Shown in pieces: positions 9,169-20,386 of a stretch of DNA of 64,000 bases. A program made the position numbers and the translations under genes. Numbering within the stretch: the first letter of the stretch is position 1; each line of letters opens with the position of its first letter. The notes beneath the pieces were generated by a model. The model worked only from the letters and a program-made list of their open reading frames with translations. It made no database searches and had not been told where the DNA came from. Origin of the DNA: Bacteroides sp. Lineage in GTDB: Bacteria > Bacteroidota > Bacteroidia > Bacteroidales > Bacteroidaceae. The stretch covers positions 12,878 through 76,877 of the forward strand of contig DXLM01000004.1 of assembly GCA_019414725.1 (NCBI GenBank), in the 5' to 3' direction.

Positions 9169-11451
9169 ATGAAGCGTATATTTCAAATAATAGCTCTATT
9201 CTGTATGATAGCAACAATTTCATCTGCCCAAGAGAAAAAGACATTCACCCTCAATGATGTAATACCGGGTGGAGATAATTATTTTAATCTTGTGCCGAAA
9301 AGCATGCCCGGACTACAATGGTGGGGTGATATATGTGTCCGTACAGATATAGAGAACATCAAAAAAATAGATACTAAAAGCGGAAAAGAAAGTATACTCG
9401 TCACACTGGAAGAGGTAAATGAAGCGCTGAAAAATGGCAAAATGCCTTACAAACTTACAGGTCATATCAAACCACTTCGTACACTGATGGCTGCTTCACT
9501 TCCTTGGGGTGACCGTAATGTGATTACTTTTACCCAGTATGACGACCGTACTCCCGGACAAAAGTACATGATATGGTATGACTTCAGCAAAAAGAAAATA
9601 GTCAATCTATTTAACCTGCAGGGAGAAGGTCCGACAAACTTCGATTTCTGTAAAGAAAATGGCTACATGGCATATACTATCGGGAATGACCTGTATGTAG
9701 CACATGAAGGGGATTTCAGCAGCATGGTTAACCCAAAAGTTACAGGGAACCAACAGCAGGAAAAGGATGTCGTATATGGCCAAGCTGTACACCGTAATGA
9801 GTTTGGTATCATGAAAGGTACTTTCTGGAGTCCGAAAGGTACTTACTTAGCTTTCTACCGTATGGACCAAAGTATGGTAACTGATTATCCACAGGTAAAT
9901 ACTACAGCACGCATTGCCGAACTTGTTCCTGACAAATACCCAATGGCTGGTATGACAAGCCATAAAGTAACTGTCGGAATATACAATGTAAAAGATGGCA
10001 AGACAATTTATTTACAAGCCGGTGATCCTACTGACCGTTATTTTACTAACATCAGTTGGGGCCCTGACGAAAAGAGTGTATTCGTTATCGAACTGAACCG
10101 CGACCAGAATCATGCACAACTGGTTCAATATGATGCCGTAAGCGGACAAAAGATAGGAGTACTTTATGAAGAGAAACATACTCGTTACGTAGAGCCTCAG
10201 CATCCTCTGATATTCTTACCTTGGGATGACAGCCAGTTTATTTATCAGACACAGCGAGACGGCTTCAACCATTTGTATCTTATGGATACAAAAACCAAAC
10301 TGAAAGGTGAATGGAAAACTGGAAAGGATAGTGAAGACCAATATTGTGAATATCTGAAAACAATCCCATTGACCGAAGGCAATTGGTTGGTTCAAGATGT
10401 TTTAGGATTCAATGCTTCTCGTAAAGGAATCATAATTGCAAGTACGGAAATATCTCCTTTACAGACTAATATATTCAGTCTGAACGTAAAAAATGGGAAA
10501 CGTACACTGATCGGTATGGAAGATGGTACTCACCAGGCCAAATTATCAGCCAGTGGAACCTATCTTATCGATTACTTCACTTCGAACAATGTTCCACGTG
10601 AAATCAGTATTCTTCCTACTACCGGGAAAAAAGGTACAACTCTGTTTACAGCAACCGACCCACTGAAGGAAAACTACAATTTACCGGAAATTACTGTAGG
10701 AACAATTAAAGCAGCCGATGGAGAAACAGATTTGTATTACCGCTTAATTAAGCCTGTTAATTTCGATCCGAACAAAAAATATCCGGCTATTATTTACGTA
10801 TACGGAGGTCCACATGCACAAATGATACATAATACCCGTTTTTATGATGCACGTGGATGGGATCTTTACATGGCACAACAAGGTTATGTAATGCTTACTG
10901 TTGACAACCGTGGAAGTGATAATCGCGGTATTAAGTTCGAAAATTGTACCTTCCGCCATCTTGGTACAGAAGAAATGAAAGACCAAGTACAAGGAGCCAA
11001 GTTCCTGCAATCACTTCCATATGTTGATGCAGACAAAATCGGTGTTCATGGATGGAGCTTCGGGGGATTCATGACAACTAATCTTATGCTGACTTATCCG
11101 GATATCTTCAAGGTAGGAGTAGCTGGTGGTCCGGTTATCGATTGGCAATTCTACGAAGTTATGTATGGAGAAAGATACATGGATACTCCACAAGCTAATC
11201 CTGAAGGATATAAGGAATCAAACCTTCGCTTAAAGGCTGGTAACTTGAAAGGTCGTCTAGAAGTAATTATCGGTGGAATGGATCCTACCTGTGTACCGCA
11301 ACACAGCATCAGTTTTTTACGTGCTTGTATTGATGCTGGAACTCATCCAGATTTCTTCATCTATCCGGAAGACGGTCACAACATGATGGGGCGCGACCGC
11401 GTACACTTGCACGAACACATCACCCGTTATTTTCTTGATCATTTGAAATAA
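9169..11451 (+). CDS. S9B dipeptidyl-peptidase IV family serine peptidase
   Basis: This 760-residue secreted or periplasmic protein has a signal peptide (about 1-20, ending SSAQ). A DPP IV-type beta-propeller (about 80-480) precedes a C-terminal alpha/beta-hydrolase domain. The catalytic triad is visible: S630 in GWSFGG, D705 in GGMDPT and H737 in EDGHNMMG. The family cleaves X-Pro or X-Ala dipeptides from N-termini of peptides and supports peptide use in asaccharolytic and gut Bacteroidales. It starts 20 bp after the methyltransferase gene and is followed by purD after 32 bp, so cotranscription is likely without an obvious functional link. Confidence 0.92.
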   Translation: MKRIFQIIALFCMIATISSAQEKKTFTLNDVIPGGDNYFNLVPKSMPGLQWWGDICVRTDIENIKKIDTKSGKESILVTLEEVNEALKNGKMPYKLTGHIKPLRTLMAASLPWGDRNVITFTQYDDRTPGQKYMIWYDFSKKKIVNLFNLQGEGPTNFDFCKENGYMAYTIGNDLYVAHEGDFSSMVNPKVTGNQQQEKDVVYGQAVHRNEFGIMKGTFWSPKGTYLAFYRMDQSMVTDYPQVNTTARIAELVPDKYPMAGMTSHKVTVGIYNVKDGKTIYLQAGDPTDRYFTNISWGPDEKSVFVIELNRDQNHAQLVQYDAVSGQKIGVLYEEKHTRYVEPQHPLIFLPWDDSQFIYQTQRDGFNHLYLMDTKTKLKGEWKTGKDSEDQYCEYLKTIPLTEGNWLVQDVLGFNASRKGIIIASTEISPLQTNIFSLNVKNGKRTLIGMEDGTHQAKLSASGTYLIDYFTSNNVPREISILPTTGKKGTTLFTATDPLKENYNLPEITVGTIKAADGETDLYYRLIKPVNFDPNKKYPAIIYVYGGPHAQMIHNTRFYDARGWDLYMAQQGYVMLTVDNRGSDNRGIKFENCTFRHLGTEEMKDQVQGAKFLQSLPYVDADKIGVHGWSFGGFMTTNLMLTYPDIFKVGVAGGPVIDWQFYEVMYGERYMDTPQANPEGYKESNLRLKAGNLKGRLEVIIGGMDPTCVPQHSISFLRACIDAGTHPDFFIYPEDGHNMMGRDRVHLHEHITRYFLDHLK

Positions 11452-11483
11452 AATAAAGAAACAAATCATAATACTGTAAACAT

Positions 11484-12758
11484 ATGAAACTGTTACTGTT
11501 AGGTTCAGGTGGACGTGAGCATGCACTAGCATGGAAAATTGCCCAAAGTCCGAAAATAGAAAAACTATACATCGCTCCAGGTAATGCCGGAACACGTGAA
11601 GTTGGTGAAAATGTAGCAATAAAAGCAGACGATTTCGAAGCTATCAAAGAATTTGTTGTAGCAAATGGTATCAACATGGTAGTAGTAGGCCCTGAAGATC
11701 CATTGGTAAAAGGTGTCTACGACTTCTTTAAGAACGATGCTGCATTGGCCAATATTCCAGTAATCGGTCCGTCAAAAGCAGGTGCCGTACTCGAAGGAAG
11801 TAAAGAATTCGCTAAAGGATTCATGCAACGTCATCACATCCCGACAGCTGGATATAAAAGCATTACGTCTGCCAATTTAGAAGAAGGTCTTGCTTTCCTT
11901 GAAACATTACAAGCTCCGTATGTATTGAAAGCTGACGGTTTGTGTGCTGGAAAAGGTGTACTGATTCTTCCGACTCTAGAGGAAGCAAAAAAAGAACTGA
12001 AAGAAATGCTCGGCGGTATGTTCGGTAATGCATCGGCAACCGTTGTTATCGAGGAGTTTTTGAGTGGTATCGAATGTTCTGTTTTCGTTTTGACTGACGG
12101 AAAGAACTATAAAATCTTACCTGAAGCAAAAGATTACAAACGTATCGGCGAGGGCGATAAAGGTCTGAATACCGGAGGTATGGGTTCTGTTTCGCCAGTA
12201 CCGTTTGCAGACGAAGCTTGGATGAAGAAAGTAGACGAACGCATTATTCGTCCGACAGTAGAAGGCCTGGCAGCTGAAGGCATCGATTATAAAGGATTTA
12301 TCTTCTTCGGTTTGATTAACGTAAAAGGTGAACCGATGGTTATTGAATACAATGTCCGTATGGGTGACCCTGAAACTGAAAGTGTCATGCTGCGCATTAA
12401 GAGTGACCTTGTGGAACTGTTTGAAGGAGTAGCGGCAGGAAACCTCAATGAAAAGACACTTGAAATAGATTCACGTTCTGCAGTATGCGTTATGCTGGTA
12501 TCTGGCGGTTATCCAGAAGCATATGAAAAAGGATTCCCTATAACAGGAATCGAAGAAGCTAAAGCAGGAGGCAGCATCGTATTCCATGCCGGAACAGCAT
12601 TGAAAGATAATCAGGTTGTCACATCCGGAGGTCGTGTGATAGCTGTCAGCTCATACGGTACCAACAAGGAAGAAGCATTGAAACAATCCTTTACCAATGC
12701 CGGAAAAATTTCATTCGAAAAGAAATATTTCCGTTCTGATATCGGTTTCGACTTATAA
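11484..12758 (+). CDS. purD: Phosphoribosylamine-glycine ligase
   Basis: This 424-residue GARS enzyme catalyses the ATP-dependent joining of 5-phosphoribosylamine and glycine, step two of purine synthesis, in the cytosol. The N-terminal domain begins with [16 protein letters not shown]. The ATP-grasp domain contains [25 protein letters not shown] and the metal-binding [10 protein letters not shown] motif. The length is typical of bacterial PurD. A strong stem-loop follows the stop at 12772-12826. Confidence 0.97.
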   Translation: MKLLLLGSGGREHALAWKIAQSPKIEKLYIAPGNAGTREVGENVAIKADDFEAIKEFVVANGINMVVVGPEDPLVKGVYDFFKNDAALANIPVIGPSKAGAVLEGSKEFAKGFMQRHHIPTAGYKSITSANLEEGLAFLETLQAPYVLKADGLCAGKGVLILPTLEEAKKELKEMLGGMFGNASATVVIEEFLSGIECSVFVLTDGKNYKILPEAKDYKRIGEGDKGLNTGGMGSVSPVPFADEAWMKKVDERIIRPTVEGLAAEGIDYKGFIFFGLINVKGEPMVIEYNVRMGDPETESVMLRIKSDLVELFEGVAAGNLNEKTLEIDSRSAVCVMLVSGGYPEAYEKGFPITGIEEAKAGGSIVFHAGTALKDNQVVTSGGRVIAVSSYGTNKEEALKQSFTNAGKISFEKKYFRSDIGFDL

Positions 12759-12771
12759 TATTTCAATTCAT

Positions 12772-12826
12772 CACCACAGCTACACCAATTATTCTGTTTA
12801 AAGAGTAAATGAGTGTAGCTGTGGTG
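12772..12826 (+). terminator. Stem-loop after purD
   Basis: A perfect 14-bp stem (12772-12785 with 12813-12826) encloses a 27-nt loop and is followed by a T-rich stretch. It probably ends or attenuates the methyltransferase-peptidase-purD transcript before the next gene, which starts 29 bp later. Confidence 0.65.
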
Positions 12827-12855
12827 ACATTTCTTTTGTCATCAATATCCGTCAC

Positions 12856-13797
12856 ATGATCCAGACCAGAAACAGATTTCAATACGAAGTTGCGACAGGA
12901 CGTGCCACACTTCCAGTTGTAAGTACTTTAACACTTATTCTATGGGTCATATCGACTCCACATTTATGGGCAAATATTGGCTCGTTATTAATATTCAGCC
13001 TTACTACTTACCTGCTACTGGAGACGGATACGAAGTTTGCACTGATACGTACACGTACGACGCTTCCTGCTTCTTTTTTTCTTCTGTTTTATGCGGCAAC
13101 ACCTTTCTTGCATACATGGGATGTTACACTATTACTTCCAGTATTCTTTCTTTGTATGCTATATTCACTGTTTCAAAGCTATGAATCTCCCCATGCTTCG
13201 ACCGCCATATTCCATGCTTTTTTGTGGATGGGGTTAAGTAGCCTTATTCTTCCTTGTATAGCTTGGATTACTCCGCTACTATATATTCATATGATTAACC
13301 TTCGTTCGCTTGAAGGAAAAACCTTTTTTGCCGGAATCATTGGCTTTACATTACCTTACTGGCTTCTGCTGGGATATGATTTGTATACGGATCAAACCGA
13401 AGAATTCTACAATGTAATTTCGCATATTCTACAGTTTGATCAAATAAATTATGCATCCATACATTTCAGCTATTATACTTTATGGGGAGTTATCACAATA
13501 TTATGGATTGCATTTAGTATTCCTTATTTACGATTTGCATATAAAGACAAAGTACAAACTCGTATTTTATTACAAGTGATACTATCCATGGGAGTATGGA
13601 TAAATATTCTTATGGTTTTACAACCATCTCATATTAAAGCATTACTTCCCTTAGCTATTATTCCAATGGTATTTATGGGAGGACATTTATTTTCACTTAC
13701 TTTCAGTAAATTTACCCGAATAACTTTTATTACGGTTCTTGTTATCTGGTTTGCATTGTGCTTATTTAATTTATGGATATATTTCTTCAACTTCTGA
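12856..13797 (+). CDS. Polytopic membrane protein of unknown function
   Basis: This 313-residue protein is strongly hydrophobic, with about eight to ten predicted membrane segments. Examples are the stretches near 19-33, 38-50, 68-82, 90-105, 118-137, 157-172, 208-226, 235-252, 260-280 and 288-310. I see no catalytic motif. Its tail overlaps the next gene by 25 bp, which indicates translational coupling with the DedA-type protein. The gene may belong to an uncharacterised Bacteroidota membrane family found near purD, possibly DUF6427-like, but that is recollection and not demonstrated here. Confidence 0.75.
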   Translation: MIQTRNRFQYEVATGRATLPVVSTLTLILWVISTPHLWANIGSLLIFSLTTYLLLETDTKFALIRTRTTLPASFFLLFYAATPFLHTWDVTLLLPVFFLCMLYSLFQSYESPHASTAIFHAFLWMGLSSLILPCIAWITPLLYIHMINLRSLEGKTFFAGIIGFTLPYWLLLGYDLYTDQTEEFYNVISHILQFDQINYASIHFSYYTLWGVITILWIAFSIPYLRFAYKDKVQTRILLQVILSMGVWINILMVLQPSHIKALLPLAIIPMVFMGGHLFSLTFSKFTRITFITVLVIWFALCLFNLWIYFFNF

Positions 13798-14234
13798 CCG
13801 ACTGGGGATATTTTGGTATGTTCTTGTCTGCTTTTCTTGCCGGAACAATTTTACCATTCAGTTCTGAAGCAGTCCTACTTGCTTGTGTTGGCTTAGGGCT
13901 CGACCCTGTATGGTCTACCATTGCCACAACAGCAGGCAACGTTTTAGGTGGACTTACCTGCTATTGGATAGGCCATCTTGGAAAAATGGAATGGATAGAA
14001 AAATACCTTGGAGTAACTCCGAAACAAATGGAACGTGCTACCCGATTTATACATGGAAGGGGAGCATGGATGGCATTATTCTCTTTTTTGCCTGTAGTAG
14101 GAGATGCTATTTTAATTGTACTAGGATTGATGAGAGCTCATATTGGGATTGTTACTGTTTCGATGAGTATCGGTAAGCTGGCTCGTTACGCTATATTAGT
14201 AGCAGCAACTCTTGGTATTATCAGCCTTTTCTAA
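13773..14234 (+). CDS. YqaA/DedA-family (SNARE-associated Golgi type) membrane protein
   Basis: This 153-residue inner-membrane protein has the compact YqaA form of the DedA/VTT family. The first helix is followed by FLAGTILPFSSEAVL, and the re-entrant-loop region by TTAGNVLGGLTCYWIG. A later segment reads GAWMALFSFLPVVGDAI. DedA/VTT proteins are proposed lipid scramblases or undecaprenyl-phosphate flippases; which lipid this one moves is unknown. The ATG lies 25 bp inside the preceding membrane-protein gene, so the two are coupled. mnmD follows after 26 bp. Confidence 0.88.
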   Translation: MDIFLQLLTDWGYFGMFLSAFLAGTILPFSSEAVLLACVGLGLDPVWSTIATTAGNVLGGLTCYWIGHLGKMEWIEKYLGVTPKQMERATRFIHGRGAWMALFSFLPVVGDAILIVLGLMRAHIGIVTVSMSIGKLARYAILVAATLGIISLF

Positions 14235-14260
14235 AATAATTATTATATCAATTTTAATTT

Positions 14261-14917
14261 ATGATAGAACTAGAACAAACTGCAGATGGAAGTTATACAC
14301 TTTTCGTACCTGAACTAAACGAACATTATCATTCCGTAAAAGGGGCTTTGACGGAGTCTGAACATATATTTATCAACATGGGAATGAAACATCATCCCTC
14401 CTCTACACTGCGAATACTGGAAATCGGTTTCGGAACCGGGCTCAATGCATTTCTCACTCTGTTGGAAGCTGAAAATTCAAAACGTCAAGTTCACTATACA
14501 ACAATAGAACGCTACCCTGTAAGTAATGATATTGTACATCAACTTGCCTATCCAGAACAGATCTGCCCGGAACGTAGTAACGACTTCTATGCACTGCATA
14601 ATTCAGCATGGAATACAGATATAAGCTTAACACCTTACTTTACTTTACATAAAGTAGAAGGAGATTTTACGAACTATAAATTCCAAGGAGCATTTGACCT
14701 CATCTACTTTGACGCTTTTGCCCCAGAAAAACAACCGGAAATGTGGAGCCAGGAACTATTCAACACCTTATATGCTTCTCTAAATTCTGGTGGTATTCTC
14801 ACAACATACTGTGCTAAAGGAGTAATACGCCGAATGCTACAAACTGCGGGATTTACAGTAGAACGTCTTCCAGGCCCTCCAGGTGGAAAACGAGAAATAT
14901 TGAGAGCTTCAAAATAA
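14261..14917 (+). CDS. mnmD: tRNA (5-methylaminomethyl-2-thiouridine)(34)-methyltransferase MnmD
   Basis: This 218-residue stand-alone MnmD corresponds to the methyltransferase half of the E. coli MnmC fusion. It completes the mnm5s2U34 wobble modification in tRNAs for Lys, Glu and Gln. The SAM-binding motif LEIGFGTGLNAFLTLLEA is near 48-65. The family motif DLIYFDAFAPEKQPEMWS lies near 145-162, and GGILTTYCAKGVIRRML follows. There is no oxidase domain, which is normal for Bacteroidota. A bidirectional terminator follows. Confidence 0.92.
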   Translation: MIELEQTADGSYTLFVPELNEHYHSVKGALTESEHIFINMGMKHHPSSTLRILEIGFGTGLNAFLTLLEAENSKRQVHYTTIERYPVSNDIVHQLAYPEQICPERSNDFYALHNSAWNTDISLTPYFTLHKVEGDFTNYKFQGAFDLIYFDAFAPEKQPEMWSQELFNTLYASLNSGGILTTYCAKGVIRRMLQTAGFTVERLPGPPGGKREILRASK

Positions 14918-14920
14918 AAG

Positions 14921-14963
14921 ATTTCCCTTCGTATTCACGTTTCCATGAAATACGAAGGGAAAT
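14921..14963. terminator. Bidirectional terminator between mnmD and the sialidase gene
   Basis: A perfect 15-bp stem (14921-14935 with 14949-14963) with a 13-nt loop sits between two convergent genes. It is flanked by A-rich DNA on the left and T-rich DNA on the right, so it can end transcription from both sides. Confidence 0.75.
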
Positions 14964-14994
14964 TCTTATATTAATAAATACATATATTTTTTAC

Positions 14995-16614
14995 TTACTG
15001 CACGATATCCTTTAGCTTGATACATTGGAAAGTCATATGTGCAACACTACTTTCATAAAGAATGCCAATCGTTTCTTTATCTACCATCGTAAGACACGAA
15101 TAACCCCAGTTCTCACCTTCGTCTAAAAGCAACTGATGTGCCCACGTATTTCCACCATCAAGGCTTATTTTTATAGTAATATTTTTACGAGCATTGGTTG
15201 TATTCGGGTTCGAAAAAATCAATATATCCTTACCTAAAATATTGTCCGCTGCTTTCACACTGATAAGACTTGCCATACAAACAGGCTCAGGCAATGCTGT
15301 ACGTGATGACTCATGTTCTTTCCACGTCATGCCCAAATCAGAAGTTGTATAAACAGCACGGCTTCCTCCACGATTATCTCTCATATTCAACATCAGTGTT
15401 CCAGGAACAACTTCAGCAACCTGAGCTTCCGTAGTATTTGTACGTGCATGATTATGAATGGTCCATGTTTCTCCTCTATCCTTACTATACATAATACCAG
15501 CATTAGGAATCCGGTCTTTACCTATATATTGAATAGGAAATACCAATGTACCATCCTCCATAGTAATACCTCTACCCGGACCTTGCAACAAAAAATACCA
15601 TTCAGGGTGTTTTACTTGTTCGGTTATATTAATCGGCTCAGACCAGGTTTTTCCATCATCTGTACTTTTTACTAAAACAAGCTGAGCCGTATGATTTACA
15701 TCCATACCTTGCTGTGAGCTCCACCATGCACGCTGATTACCCATTCCGTGTGTCCATGCCGCAACAATCCAGATTGTATTTGTTTTTGTATCAACCAAAA
15801 TTGAGGGATCTCCCACACCATTCTGAGCTGCTGGCAGCCCACCGTATTCTCCAAAAGCTAGAGGCAGACGCATTTTTTCCCAAGTCTTTCCACCGTCAAT
15901 ACTTCGGCTCAAACCGATATCAATATGTTCCTGCAAATCCACACTACTGTTATAACGCACATCGTATACACCTAACAATGTACCTTTATTGGTTGTCACC
16001 AGACCTGGGATACGAAAAGCTGCTGCACCATCATCTCCGGCATGACGCACACCTACTCCCAAACGACGTATAACATTCGGTGCTGATACACATTTAACTG
16101 GTAACGACTGACCATCTGCTGTTACCCCCGTCACTTCAGCAGTGATTTTTGTAAGCAACGATGCTTCTGGCTTCATTTCTATACTGACCCAAAAGAAATT
16201 TACTCCCGGATATAAATTCTGATTTCCAGTCAACAATACAGAATTCTTTTGGGGAACAATTTCAGATTTCTTAATAGCATATGACGGATTGACAGACAAG
16301 GTCTTACCCGGCGCATGAGCAGAAATATATTCTACAGGAGCAAAACGGTTCTTTCCTCCGTCCTGAATAGCTTCAGTACCTCCATAGTATAGTTTTACTG
16401 ATTTAATCTGCTCTAAAGGTACATCTTGCCCAAATGTCACAGAAACATTATCCAAGACCTTTGCCTCGTGCGCATTAATACGCATGTAACATAAAACATT
16501 ATCATGCCGCTCTATCAGAATTGGTATTTGAGGATTCTTTATAAAGACTGTATCTGCTGCTTTTATACCGAGAACGCATGAAAGCACAACTAAAAATGAT
16601 AATAATTTTTTCAT
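14995..16614 (-). CDS. nanH: GH33 exo-alpha-sialidase
   Basis: This 539-residue secreted sialidase removes terminal sialic acid from host glycans. A signal peptide (about 1-19) is followed by an N-terminal beta-sandwich domain (about 20-180) typical of Bacteroides sialidases and then a six-bladed propeller. Landmarks are the FRIPGL motif (R201) and five Asp boxes of the S-x-D-x-G-x-T-W type near 238, 317, 377, 425 and 484. Likely catalytic residues are the acid/base aspartate in SVDLQEH (D226), the Glu in TEAQVAEV and the Tyr in WGYSC (Y505). It is the last gene of PUL B, 151 bp after the GH2 gene, with a hairpin in that gap. Confidence 0.95.
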   Translation of the reverse strand: MKKLLSFLVVLSCVLGIKAADTVFIKNPQIPILIERHDNVLCYMRINAHEAKVLDNVSVTFGQDVPLEQIKSVKLYYGGTEAIQDGGKNRFAPVEYISAHAPGKTLSVNPSYAIKKSEIVPQKNSVLLTGNQNLYPGVNFFWVSIEMKPEASLLTKITAEVTGVTADGQSLPVKCVSAPNVIRRLGVGVRHAGDDGAAAFRIPGLVTTNKGTLLGVYDVRYNSSVDLQEHIDIGLSRSIDGGKTWEKMRLPLAFGEYGGLPAAQNGVGDPSILVDTKTNTIWIVAAWTHGMGNQRAWWSSQQGMDVNHTAQLVLVKSTDDGKTWSEPINITEQVKHPEWYFLLQGPGRGITMEDGTLVFPIQYIGKDRIPNAGIMYSKDRGETWTIHNHARTNTTEAQVAEVVPGTLMLNMRDNRGGSRAVYTTSDLGMTWKEHESSRTALPEPVCMASLISVKAADNILGKDILIFSNPNTTNARKNITIKISLDGGNTWAHQLLLDEGENWGYSCLTMVDKETIGILYESSVAHMTFQCIKLKDIVQ

Positions 16615-16681
16615 AGGCTAACAAATTATCTACGAAACTACCTTCAATATAGTTTCTATTAATACTAAGATATAAATAAAA

Positions 16682-16756
16682 ATCAGAAGTCTAAACTGAC
16701 TATAAGAATGTCTTCATCAATATTAAACTTCTTAGATATCAGCTTTGACTTCTGAT
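16682..16756 (-). terminator. Hairpin between the GH2 and sialidase genes
   Basis: An 18-bp stem with two mismatches (16682-16699 with 16739-16756) surrounds a loop of about 39 nt. On the minus strand it is followed by a T-rich run. It may partly uncouple sialidase expression from the upstream enzymes, or mark a processing site. Confidence 0.5.
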
Positions 16757-16765
16757 TAATATGAC

Positions 16766-20383
<3,618 letters not shown>

Positions 20384-20386
20384 TTA

